From Rhizobium sp. Root274 (GTDB lineage: Bacteria > Pseudomonadota > Alphaproteobacteria > Rhizobiales > Rhizobiaceae): DNA of 64,000 nt. This document shows positions 18,264-26,286 of this stretch, one piece after another (position 1 is the stretch's first letter; the number at the start of each line of letters is the position of its first letter). The notes under the pieces were generated by a model that saw nothing but the letters and a program-made list of their open reading frames with translations, was not told where the DNA came from and made no database searches. The position numbers and the translations under genes were made by a program. The stretch spans positions 372,001 to 436,000 of the forward strand of contig NZ_LMJE01000008.1 in NCBI RefSeq assembly GCF_001429245.1, in the 5' to 3' direction.

Positions 18264-19064
18264 ATGCAGCTCTATTCCACCAGCTACCATCGCGCATCCA
18301 CGGTCGAGGATGCCGGAAAGCTCCTGTCCGGTGCCGAGGACGGCAAGTTCATCGCCGGCGGCCAAACCCTGATCGCGGCGCTCAAGCAGCGCCTCGCCCA
18401 GCCTTCCGATCTCGTTGACCTGCGCCACATCGAAACCCTCAAAGGCATCAAGGTCGAGGGTCGGCGCGTGACCATCGGCGCTGCCGTCACTCATGCGGAG
18501 GTCGCGTCGTCTGCGGCGATCCGTGCGGTCTGTCCGGCCGTTTGCCATCTCGCCTCGATGATTGGCGATCCGCATGTCCGTCACATGGGCACGATCGGTG
18601 GTTCGGTCGCCAATGACGATCCGGCGGCGGACTATCCCTCCGCCGTGCTCGGGCTGGGGGCAACGGTCATCACCAACGCCCGAGAGATCGCAGCCGACGA
18701 TTTCTTCGTCGGCCTCTTCGAAACGGCGCTGGCCGAGGACGAGATCATCACGGCTGTTCGCTTCGACGCGCCGGAGAAGGCCGGTTACGCCAAGTTTGCC
18801 AATCCGGCCTCGCGTTATGCGATGACCGGTGTCTTCGTCTCCAAGGGAGCAGGGGGCGTGCGCGTCGCCGTCACCGGTGCGGGGTCGAACGGTGTGTTCC
18901 GGCATGCCGGACTTGAGGCAGCATTGTCGGCCAACTGGTCACCGGACGCGGTATCCGGCGTTGCGATTGATTCGTCCGACCTCATGTCGGACCTTCATTG
19001 CACCTCCGAATACCGGGCGAACCTCATCCGGGTCATGGCCAAACGCGCCGTCCAGGCCTCCTGA
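18264..19064 (+). CDS. Molybdenum hydroxylase medium subunit (FAD-binding, CoxM-like)
   Basis: A 266-residue flavoprotein. The FAD-binding motifs AGGQTLIAALKQR (near residue 32) and GTIGGSVANDDPAADYP (near residue 112) are those of CoxM/xanthine dehydrogenase FAD subunits. It receives electrons from the iron-sulfur subunit. It starts 15 bp after the large subunit gene with GGAGG in the gap. The operon order here is S-L-M; the classical form I CO dehydrogenase order is M-S-L. A terminator follows 28 bp downstream. Confidence 0.93.
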   Translation: MQLYSTSYHRASTVEDAGKLLSGAEDGKFIAGGQTLIAALKQRLAQPSDLVDLRHIETLKGIKVEGRRVTIGAAVTHAEVASSAAIRAVCPAVCHLASMIGDPHVRHMGTIGGSVANDDPAADYPSAVLGLGATVITNAREIAADDFFVGLFETALAEDEIITAVRFDAPEKAGYAKFANPASRYAMTGVFVSKGAGGVRVAVTGAGSNGVFRHAGLEAALSANWSPDAVSGVAIDSSDLMSDLHCTSEYRANLIRVMAKRAVQAS

Positions 19065-19092
19065 CCGAGGCGTTCTCTGGGATGCTGCAACG

Positions 19093-19117
19093 AAAGGACG
19101 GCGCATTGCCGTCCTTT
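19093..19117 (+). terminator. Terminator of the hydroxylase operon
   Basis: A perfect 10-bp stem AAAGGACGGC/GCCGTCCTTT, loop GCATT, continuing into TTG. It separates the hydroxylase operon from hemA. Confidence 0.85.
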
Positions 19118-19127
19118 TTGTCTGGAG

Positions 19128-19141
19128 TTGACGCAGATCAA
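19128..19141 (+). promoter_or_regulatory. FNR/FixK-type anaerobox upstream of hemA
   Basis: TTGACGCAGATCAA matches the FNR/FixK consensus TTGAT-N4-ATCAA at nine of ten defined positions. It is about 149 bp upstream of the hemA start. TTGACG could also serve as a -35 element for TAGAAT at 19153, although the 19-bp spacing is long. Confidence 0.6.
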
Positions 19142-19289
19142 GTTCGCGGTGGTAGAATCCGTTAGGATTTATATGTGAAGATTCTAAAGTTCGCGCCTTT
19201 TGTCGCAGTTTAGAATGAATGTACACAAGCGGGGTTGACCCCGGCGACGGAGATACCCCAAAAGGGTCTGAAAGACTGGAGTTACAGGC

Positions 19290-20504
19290 ATGGATTTCGA
19301 GGCGTTTTTCACGGAGCAGCTGGCGGGACTTCACGAGGAAGGCCGCTACCGCGTCTTCGCTGATCTCGAACGCCAGCGCGGCAATTTTCCGCGCGCCACC
19401 CGCTATACCGACAAGGGCACCCAGGACGTCACCGTCTGGTGTTCCAACGACTACCTCGGCATGGGCCAGAACCCGCTCGTCATCGACGCGATGAAACAGG
19501 CGATCGATGACTGTGGCGCGGGTGCGGGAGGCACCCGGAATATCTCTGGCACCAACCACTACCACGTTCTTCTCGAGCGCGAACTCGCCGATCTGCACGG
19601 CAAGGAATCAGCGCTGATCTTCACCTCGGGTTACGTTTCGAACTGGGCGGCCCTCGGCACTCTCGGCGCAAAGATCCCGGGCCTCATCATTTTCTCGGAT
19701 GCGCTGAACCACGCATCGATGATCGAAGGCATCCGCCATTCGAAGGCCGAGCGCGTCATCTGGAAGCATAACGACGTCAAGGATCTGGAAGCGAAGCTCG
19801 CTGCCGCCGATCCGAAGGCGCCGAAGATGATCGCATTTGAGTCGGTCTACTCAATGGACGGCGATATCGCGCCGATCAAGGAAATCTGCGATCTCGCCGA
19901 CAAGTATGGCGCGATGACCTATCTCGACGAAGTGCATGCGGTCGGCATGTACGGCGCCCATGGTGGCGGTATCGCCGAACGCGAAGGCCTGATGCATCGC
20001 CTGACGGTCATCGAGGGGACACTCGGCAAGGCGTTTGGCGTCATGGGTGGCTATATCGCCGCCTCGGCAGCGCTTTGCGATTTCGTCCGCTCCTTTGCCT
20101 CGGGCTTCATCTTCACGACGGCCCTGCCGCCGGCGCTTGCTGCCGGTGCGGTTGCCTCGATCCGCCACCTGAAGACCAGCCAGGTCGAGCGTTTTGCCCA
20201 TCAGGAGCGTGTGCGCCGCCTGCGTTCAATGCTCGACAAGGCCGGCATCCCGCATGTGCAGAACCCGAGCCATATCGTGCCGGTGCTGGTCGGCGACGCC
20301 GCCAAGTGCAAGTGGATCTCTGACCTGCTGCTCGACAACTGTTCCATCTATGTGCAGCCGATCAACTATCCAACGGTCCCGAAAAAGACCGAGCGGCTGC
20401 GCATCACGCCCACTCCGCTGCATACCGATGCCGATCTCGAACATCTGGTCGGCTCGCTGCACCATCTCTGGTCGCGCTGCGCGCTCGCCCGCGCCGTGGC
20501 TTGA
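19290..20504 (+). CDS. hemA: 5-aminolevulinate synthase
   Basis: A 404-residue PLP enzyme of the alpha-oxoamine synthase family. It condenses glycine with succinyl-CoA, the first step of the C4 heme pathway typical of alphaproteobacteria. Visible motifs are [13 protein letters not shown] near the N-terminus, [12 protein letters not shown], and [14 protein letters not shown], whose lysine forms the internal aldimine. Length agrees with rhizobial HemA. GGAG lies nine bases before the ATG. The upstream region carries an anaerobox-like site and three TAGAAT-type half-sites, suggesting oxygen or iron control. Confidence 0.96.
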   Translation: MDFEAFFTEQLAGLHEEGRYRVFADLERQRGNFPRATRYTDKGTQDVTVWCSNDYLGMGQNPLVIDAMKQAIDDCGAGAGGTRNISGTNHYHVLLERELADLHGKESALIFTSGYVSNWAALGTLGAKIPGLIIFSDALNHASMIEGIRHSKAERVIWKHNDVKDLEAKLAAADPKAPKMIAFESVYSMDGDIAPIKEICDLADKYGAMTYLDEVHAVGMYGAHGGGIAEREGLMHRLTVIEGTLGKAFGVMGGYIAASAALCDFVRSFASGFIFTTALPPALAAGAVASIRHLKTSQVERFAHQERVRRLRSMLDKAGIPHVQNPSHIVPVLVGDAAKCKWISDLLLDNCSIYVQPINYPTVPKKTERLRITPTPLHTDADLEHLVGSLHHLWSRCALARAVA

Positions 20505-20530
20505 TCACCGCTTCAATCCTTCGCATAACG

Positions 20531-20562
20531 ATGCGGGTTCCGGAAACGGAGCCCGCATTTTC
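20531..20562 (+). terminator. Terminator after hemA
   Basis: A 12-bp stem with one G-T wobble closed by a GAAA tetraloop, followed by TTTCT. It sits 26 bp beyond the hemA stop and before the ribosome site of the next gene. Confidence 0.85.
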
Positions 20563-20579
20563 TTTGGGAGGTTTAGCAC

Positions 20580-21701
20580 GTGACCATTGCCAAGCGCGTC
20601 AGTGACCTGGTCGACCGGGTGATCGAGGAAGAACGCATCACCGGGGCCGTGGTGCTGGTCTATCAGGACGGGAAGCCGATCCTGGAAAAGGCGGCCGGTT
20701 TTACCGACCGCGAAGCCGGCCTTCCCGTCAAGCTCGATACGATCTTCCGCTACGCCTCCGTCACCAAGCCGTTCGTTGCCGTGACCGCGCTGGTCATGGT
20801 CGAGAAGGGGCTGCTGCGCCTCGATGATCGGGTCAGCGATTACCTCCCCTGGTTCCGGCCGAAGAGTCCGGATGGTCGCGAAGCGGCCATCACCATTCGC
20901 CATCTGCTGACCCACACGTCGGGTCTCATCTACGATCCGGCACTCGAACTCCTGCCGGAGAGCCAGCGCATGACGCTCGGCCTTGGCAATACGGATTTCA
21001 GTCTCGAAGAAAATTTCAGCCGCCACAATGCCATCCCGCTCGCCTTCGAGCCGGGAGCGCGTTGGGCCTATTCCTTCGCCACCGACATCCTTGGCGGGGT
21101 GCTCGCCGCCGTGCATGGCGGCACACTGGAGGATGCCGTCGTCCACCATCTGGCCGAACCGCTCGGCATGGTCGATTCGCGTTTCCACGCTACCGATCGA
21201 GAGCGCTTGGCGGTTCCCTATGCCGATCATCCCGGGAGGCCCGTCCGCATGCCGGACCCGTGGGTCAGCGGGGACGAGGAAGCATGGCGTACGGTGTTTT
21301 CACCCGCCCGTATCTTCAACCCCAAGGCCTTCCAGTCCGGCGGGGCCGGCATGGTGGGAACGGCTGACGATGTGATGCGGCTTCTCGAAATGCTGCGCAG
21401 CGGCGGTGCGCCAATCCTGTCACCAGAGACAGCCAAGGCCGCGCTGTCGAACCAGATCGGCGATGTCGACGGAGAGCCCGGTTATCGTTTCACCTTCGTC
21501 GGCGGCCTCGTCGTCAACCCCGCCGCCGCCATGACGGCTTTGCCGAAAGGAGCGATCCAGTGGGGCGGTGTCTATGGCAATACCTGGTTCATTGATCCGG
21601 CGGAGCGGTTGACGGTGGTCAGCCTGACAAACAACGCCCTTGAAGGCTGTACCGGGCCCTATCCGGAAATGCTGCGGGCTGCCGTCTACGATTGTTCCTG
21701 A
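20580..21701 (+). CDS. Serine hydrolase, class C beta-lactamase family
   Basis: A 373-residue enzyme with the serine beta-lactamase/D-Ala peptidase fold. The S-x-x-K motif is ASVTKPF near residue 60; HLLTHTSGL is the typical downstream segment, and YSFATD supplies the Y-x-x motif. There is no signal peptide, so it is probably a cytoplasmic esterase or peptidase and not an antibiotic-resistance enzyme. The start is GTG at 20580, supported by GGGAGG seven bases upstream. The natural substrate cannot be told from the sequence. Confidence 0.88.
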   Translation: MTIAKRVSDLVDRVIEEERITGAVVLVYQDGKPILEKAAGFTDREAGLPVKLDTIFRYASVTKPFVAVTALVMVEKGLLRLDDRVSDYLPWFRPKSPDGREAAITIRHLLTHTSGLIYDPALELLPESQRMTLGLGNTDFSLEENFSRHNAIPLAFEPGARWAYSFATDILGGVLAAVHGGTLEDAVVHHLAEPLGMVDSRFHATDRERLAVPYADHPGRPVRMPDPWVSGDEEAWRTVFSPARIFNPKAFQSGGAGMVGTADDVMRLLEMLRSGGAPILSPETAKAALSNQIGDVDGEPGYRFTFVGGLVVNPAAAMTALPKGAIQWGGVYGNTWFIDPAERLTVVSLTNNALEGCTGPYPEMLRAAVYDCS

Positions 21702-21704
21702 CGC

Positions 21705-22907
21705 TTAGAGGCGGGCAATCACTTCAGCCGCCTGACGCCTTGCCTCGCGGTCGGCGGCAAACACGTCCGCGATTGATGCCGGTTCGGCAATCCCGGTCAA
21801 ATCGTCCATCACCCGCTCCACGACATCCGCCATGGCGAGGAAGCCAATCTTCTCCTCGACGAAGGCGTTATAGGCGGTCTCTTCCGCTGCGTTGAGGATG
21901 GCGCCCTGCAATCCGCCACGTTCCAGCGCCGTCCGGGCAAGCCGGATCGCCGGAAAGCGTGTTTCGTCGGGCGCCTCGAAATCAAGCCGTGCCAGCTTGG
22001 CGAAGTCCAGCCGGTCCACATTCAGCGCCGGGCGCTTCGGATAGGTCAGCGCATAGCCGATGGCCGTGCGCATATCCGGCACGCCGAGCTGGGCGATGAC
22101 GGAGCCGTCCGTATAACCAACCATCGAATGAATGATCGACTGCGGATGCACGACGACCTCGATCTGGTCGGGGCGTACATCGAAGAGGTGCTTAGCCTCG
22201 ATCATCTCCAGCGCCTTGTTGAACATCGAAGCGCTGCCGACGGAGATCTTCAGGCCCATCGACCAGTTCGGATGGCTGCGCGCCGTCTGCACCGTGACAT
22301 TGGCCATCTGCTCGCGGCTGTGAGTGCGGAAGGGGCCACCTGAGGCCGTCAGGACGACACGCTCCAGCGCGTGGCGCTGGTCGGCTTCCAGACACTGGAA
22401 GATCGCCGAATGTTCGCTGTCCACCGGGATCAGTCTGCCGCCGCCCGCTTTCACCGCGTCGACGAAAAGCTGGCCCGCAGACACCAGGCATTCCTTGTTG
22501 GCGAGCGCGATATCGGCTCCGCGTGCCGCTGCCTTTAAGGTCGGGGCCAGACCTGCCGTGCCGACGATCGCTGCCATTACCCAGCCCGCATTCATGTCGG
22601 CAGCCTCGTCCAGCCCGCTCGTGCCGGCAGCAACAGCCGTGCCGGAGCCGGAGAGCAAATCCTTGAGGGCCACATACTGACTCTCATCGGCGGTGACTGC
22701 CAGCTTCGCGCCCGTGCGACGTGCCTGTTCGGCCAGAAGGTCCAGATTGCCGTTGCCGGTGAGCGCCATGATCTCGAAGTGATCGCGCCCGCCAAGCTGC
22801 TCGATGACATCGAGCGTGCTGACGCCGATCGAACCGGTCGAACCGAGGACTGAGAGGCGGCGGGGCCGGTCGCTGTCGATCATGCTGCTTACGTCCGATT
22901 GCTTCAT
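21705..22907 (-). CDS. dxr: 1-deoxy-D-xylulose 5-phosphate reductoisomerase
   Basis: A 400-residue enzyme of the non-mevalonate isoprenoid pathway, converting DXP to MEP with NADPH. The N-terminal nucleotide-binding motif is LGSTGSIG, and ALANKECLVSAG and PVDSEHSAIFQCL are the conserved substrate and metal-binding segments. The gene is convergent with the serine hydrolase, with only three bases between stops. In many alphaproteobacteria dxr lies with uppS, cdsA and bamA; here it stands apart, as it does in some rhizobia for second copies. Confidence 0.95.
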   Translation of the reverse strand: MKQSDVSSMIDSDRPRRLSVLGSTGSIGVSTLDVIEQLGGRDHFEIMALTGNGNLDLLAEQARRTGAKLAVTADESQYVALKDLLSGSGTAVAAGTSGLDEAADMNAGWVMAAIVGTAGLAPTLKAAARGADIALANKECLVSAGQLFVDAVKAGGGRLIPVDSEHSAIFQCLEADQRHALERVVLTASGGPFRTHSREQMANVTVQTARSHPNWSMGLKISVGSASMFNKALEMIEAKHLFDVRPDQIEVVVHPQSIIHSMVGYTDGSVIAQLGVPDMRTAIGYALTYPKRPALNVDRLDFAKLARLDFEAPDETRFPAIRLARTALERGGLQGAILNAAEETAYNAFVEEKIGFLAMADVVERVMDDLTGIAEPASIADVFAADREARRQAAEVIARL

Positions 22908-22986
22908 GCTCAGATGGCTCTACAAGGGAAAGGGAAGACCAGCAAGAGAAGAGGCTTTGACGCAGCGCTCAAACGCAGGAGGTCGA

Positions 22987-24834
22987 ATGCGAAAGGGGGA
23001 GCCAATGGGATGGTTGCGGGAGAACGGGCCCTTGCTGCTCGCCGGCCTGGCGCTCACCTGCCTCTCGATCGGCGGCTTTCTCTATCTCTCCGATGCCATG
23101 GTGACGGCGCACACTGCCTGGTCTGTTGGAGCGCTTGCGGTCCTGGCCGTGCTGCTCTTCGATATGGTGCGAGCGCTCCTCAGTGGCCGGATCGGCGTCG
23201 ATGCCATCGCGGCGCTTGCCATCGGCACGGCGCTTGTGCTCGGGGAAAGCCTTGCCGCCGCCATCGTTTCCGTCATGTATGCCGGCGGGCAACTGCTTGA
23301 AAGTTTTGCCGAAGGCCGCGCCCGGCGCGATATGAGTGCACTTCTCGGCCGCGTGGCACGTACGGCCATGGTCCACCGTGGCGATACCCTCGTCGCCGAG
23401 CCGATCGAAAGCCTCGCTCCGAGCGATATCATCCTCCTGCGGCGGGGCGAGGTGGTGCCGGTCGACGGACGGTTGCTGGCCGCCGGAGCCAGCCTCGATA
23501 TGTCTGCGCTCACCGGTGAACCCACGCCGGTCACCCTCAAGCAGGGGTGCGAGGTGCCGAGCGGAGCGACGGTCGTCGGCGATGCCTTCGACCTCCTCGT
23601 CCTGCGCGGTTCAGCGGCCAGCACCTATGCCGGCATTGTGCGGCTGGTCGAGCAGGCGCAGGCCAGTCGGTCTCCCATGGCTCGCCTCGCCGACCGTTAT
23701 GCTCTGTATTTTCTTGGCCTGACCCTCTGTCTTGCCGGCGGGGCTTTCGCCTGGAGCGGCGATCCTGCACGCGCCCTCGCCGTGCTGGTGGTTGCCACGC
23801 CCTGTCCGCTGATCCTTGCCGTGCCGGTTGCCGTGATCTCCGGCATGTCGCGCGCCGCAGCACAAGGCGTGCTCGTGAAGACAGCAAGCGCGCTTGAGGC
23901 TCTTGCTGCCGTTTCCACCGTCGTGCTCGACAAGACGGGTACGGTCACCTCCGCACGACCCGAAGTTGGCGCCGTGCTGGCGGGGTCCGGTTTCACCGAG
24001 GCCGAGGTGCTGCGTCTGGCCGCTTCGCTCGACCAGGCCTCCGGTCATGTCGCGGCCGAGGCGCTCGTGCGCGCCGCACTCGATCAGGGATTGCCGCTCT
24101 CCCTGCCGCAGGATGTCGTCGAGCATCCGGGGCAGGGGTTACTGGGTCTGGTCGACAGCCATTCCGTCGTGCTTGGCGGAAGCGGCTTTGTCAGTCGCCA
24201 TCTCTCGCCGGGAGAGGTCCTGTCGCGAGCCGAACTGCCGCCGGGCGCCGCGGTGGTTGCCGTCAGCGTGGATGGCAAAGCCGCCGGCCACATCCTGCTG
24301 ACCGACCCCGTGCGGCAGGACGCGGCGGATGCCATCGCCGCCTTCCGCGCTTTCGGCATAAACAGGATCGTGATGGCATCCGGAGATCGGAGCGATGTAG
24401 CGGAAGCCGCAGCCGCCACCCTTCACCTCGATGCGGTGAAGGGTGACCTCACCGCGCCGGACAAGGTTGATCTGGTTCTCAAGGAAAAGCGCACGGGTAT
24501 CGTGATGATGGTGGGGGACGGCGTCAACGATGCGCCGGCCTTGGCGACCGCCGATGTGGGCGTTGCCATCTCCGTCCGTGGCTCGGCCGCATCCTCGGAA
24601 GCGGCCGATGCCGTGCTTCTGGCCGACGATCTCGGCCGCCTGCCACTCGCCTGCACGATCGCCCGTCGCTCACGGCGTATTGCCCGACAAAGCGCCGGTG
24701 CGGGCGTGGCGCTCTCCGGCGCCGCGATGGTCTGCGCCGCCGTCGGGCTTTTGTCGCCGGTGCAGGGTGCCCTGCTGCAGGAGGTGATCGACGTTGCCGT
24801 CATCCTCAATGCACTTAGGGCTTTGCGGGCCTGA
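22987..24834 (+). CDS. P1B-type heavy-metal ATPase without N-terminal metal-binding domain
   Basis: A 615-residue P-type ATPase. It has the TGEP actuator loop (about residue 176), the phosphorylation motif DKTGTVT (about 315) and the hinge GDGVNDAPAL. The transmembrane ion motif reads TPCPLIL, so it is CPL instead of the usual CPC, CPH or SPC. The nucleotide-domain HP motif appears as SGHVAA, with histidine but no proline. There is no N-terminal HMA domain. Substrate is therefore open. AGGAGG precedes the ATG at 22987; a second ATG 18 bases later also has GGGGGAG upstream. It diverges from dxr. Confidence 0.88.
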   Translation: MRKGEPMGWLRENGPLLLAGLALTCLSIGGFLYLSDAMVTAHTAWSVGALAVLAVLLFDMVRALLSGRIGVDAIAALAIGTALVLGESLAAAIVSVMYAGGQLLESFAEGRARRDMSALLGRVARTAMVHRGDTLVAEPIESLAPSDIILLRRGEVVPVDGRLLAAGASLDMSALTGEPTPVTLKQGCEVPSGATVVGDAFDLLVLRGSAASTYAGIVRLVEQAQASRSPMARLADRYALYFLGLTLCLAGGAFAWSGDPARALAVLVVATPCPLILAVPVAVISGMSRAAAQGVLVKTASALEALAAVSTVVLDKTGTVTSARPEVGAVLAGSGFTEAEVLRLAASLDQASGHVAAEALVRAALDQGLPLSLPQDVVEHPGQGLLGLVDSHSVVLGGSGFVSRHLSPGEVLSRAELPPGAAVVAVSVDGKAAGHILLTDPVRQDAADAIAAFRAFGINRIVMASGDRSDVAEAAAATLHLDAVKGDLTAPDKVDLVLKEKRTGIVMMVGDGVNDAPALATADVGVAISVRGSAASSEAADAVLLADDLGRLPLACTIARRSRRIARQSAGAGVALSGAAMVCAAVGLLSPVQGALLQEVIDVAVILNALRALRA

Positions 24835-24841
24835 CTAATCG

Positions 24842-25573
24842 TCAGGCCTGTGTCATCACGCTGCCGTCTCCCGAAACACGGACGCGCAGGTTGTTCTGAA
24901 CATGGGACACGCCGGAGACATGATCGGCGCAGTCTTCCGCCCGACGTTTTTCCCAGCGGTCGGTCACCTGACCCGTTAGCGTGACCTCACCACCGTCGAC
25001 ACTGACCTCGATGTCGGAGGCGTCGACTGAAGGATCGTCGCTCAGGCGGTCGTTGACCTCTTCGAGGATGCGGGCATCCGACCGGCGGTAGCCGCGTGGA
25101 CCCTTGCCCCGGTGATCGTCAGCCTCGCGTCGCCGACCGGCTTCATTGTCGCCAAACCAGGAAGAGACTTCATCCCGTGCCTTGTCGAAGAAGCCGCGGT
25201 CATCGTCGCGCCCGCGGTTGTAGCCCCGATACCTGTCGTCGTTGCCCCGACCTCCCGGACCGCCATAGCCCGGGCGGAACGCGTCGGCATAACGATTGGA
25301 GCGGCCATTGTCGCCATAACCCGGATCTGCCGGGTCGCCATTATAGCCGTAGGTTTCCCGCGGCCGTTCGGCCTGGCCCATCCGCGGATAACGCGAGCCG
25401 GAGCCGCCATAGCCGCCGTCATAGCCGAAGTCGCGCTGGCGGTCCGGGCCGTAACGGTCGGTATCCGGTCGATCTTCGCCATAGCCGCGCACGAAACCGC
25501 TTTCGCCCGGCGCGTAGTCGCCGCTCGGGCCTCGACGGTCACGACCGTTCCGGTTTTCGAATTCGTTGGCCAT
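24842..25573 (-). CDS. BON domain protein with Gly/Arg/Tyr-rich N-terminus
   Basis: A 243-residue protein. Residues 1-150 are low-complexity and rich in Gly, Arg, Asp and Tyr; SSWFGD follows, and a BON domain occupies about 165-235 (ILEEVNDRLSDDP, then VDGGEVTLTGQV and GVSHVQNNLRV). BON proteins are linked to osmotic and envelope stress. AGGAGG lies five bases before the ATG. A GGAAC-N18-TT promoter site stands upstream on this strand, divergent from an identical type of site for the ferritin-like gene, which supports general-stress induction. No signal peptide is visible. Confidence 0.85.
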   Translation of the reverse strand: MANEFENRNGRDRRGPSGDYAPGESGFVRGYGEDRPDTDRYGPDRQRDFGYDGGYGGSGSRYPRMGQAERPRETYGYNGDPADPGYGDNGRSNRYADAFRPGYGGPGGRGNDDRYRGYNRGRDDDRGFFDKARDEVSSWFGDNEAGRRREADDHRGKGPRGYRRSDARILEEVNDRLSDDPSVDASDIEVSVDGGEVTLTGQVTDRWEKRRAEDCADHVSGVSHVQNNLRVRVSGDGSVMTQA

Positions 25574-25621
25574 TCTTTCCTCCTTTTTTCGGTGAGGGAC
25601 GTCGAAGCGTCACATCAGGCC

Positions 25622-25646
25622 AACCGAGAAGGGCCGCGATCGTTCC
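25622..25646 (-). promoter_or_regulatory. EcfG/RpoE2-type promoter for the BON gene
   Basis: On the minus strand GGAAC (25646-25642) is followed after 18 bases by TT (25623-25622). This matches the rhizobial RpoE2/EcfG pattern GGAAC-N18/19-TT, 49 bp before the BON start codon. Confidence 0.75.
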
Positions 25647-25669
25647 GATCTGCATGACAAATATCCCCA

Positions 25670-25694
25670 GGAACAAAGCGTCCGGAGTCCGGTT
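25670..25694 (+). promoter_or_regulatory. EcfG/RpoE2-type promoter for the ferritin-like gene
   Basis: GGAAC at 25670-25674 followed after 18 bases by TT at 25693-25694, 34 bp before the start codon of the YciF-like gene. Confidence 0.75.
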
Positions 25695-25728
25695 GTTCGT
25701 GTGCAATTCCCACAAGAGGAGAAAACCC

Positions 25729-26232
25729 ATGGCTACGACCAAGACACTCGAAGACCTGTTCCACGAGACCCTGAAGGACATCTATTACGCCGAACGCAAG
25801 ATCCTGAAGGCGCTGCCGAAGATGGCGCGTGCCGCCCAGGACGAAAAGCTGAAGGCTGCCTTCCAGCAGCACAAGGACGAAACCGAAGGCCAGGTCGAGC
25901 GCCTGCAGCAGGTGTTCGAGATCATCGGTAAGCGTCCCCGCGCCAAGACCTGCCCCGCCATCGACGGCATCGTCGAGGAAAGCGAAGAGATCATGGAAGA
26001 ATTCAAGGGCTCGCCGGCTCTGGATGCGGGTCTGCTCGCAGCCGCACAGGCCGTTGAACACTATGAAATCAGCCGCTACGGCACCCTGAAGGCCTGGGCG
26101 CTGCAGCTCGGTTATAATGATGCGGTGAAGCTTCTCGATGAGACGCTGTCGGAAGAATCGAAGACCGACGAAGCGCTGACCAAGCTTGCCGAAAAGGCTG
26201 TCAACTCGGCTGCTCAGAAGAAGGCTGCCTGA
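25729..26232 (+). CDS. YciF-like ferritin-fold protein (DUF892)
   Basis: A 167-residue all-helical protein of the YciE/YciF family. It begins TTKTLEDLFHETLKDIYYAE and has two ferritin-like helix pairs with the metal-ligand pattern E-x6-Y and E-x2-H (QQHKDETEGQVERL and EHYEISRYG). Members of the family are induced by osmotic and general stress; exact activity is not known. The ATG at 25729 follows GAGGAG. The much longer open frame upstream is antisense to the BON gene and is not used. A GGAAC-type promoter lies just upstream. Confidence 0.93.
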   Translation: MATTKTLEDLFHETLKDIYYAERKILKALPKMARAAQDEKLKAAFQQHKDETEGQVERLQQVFEIIGKRPRAKTCPAIDGIVEESEEIMEEFKGSPALDAGLLAAAQAVEHYEISRYGTLKAWALQLGYNDAVKLLDETLSEESKTDEALTKLAEKAVNSAAQKKAA

Positions 26233-26256
26233 TCTCAGGCTCTTCTTTCCCATGCA

Positions 26257-26281
26257 AAAGGCCCGGCTTGTCCGGGCCTTT
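26257..26281. terminator. Bidirectional terminator between ferritin-like and topoisomerase genes
   Basis: A perfect 10-bp stem AAAGGCCCGG/CCGGGCCTTT with a 5-base loop, flanked by TTT on one side and TTTTG when read on the other strand. It serves the two convergent genes. Confidence 0.85.
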
Positions 26282-26286
26282 CTGCG

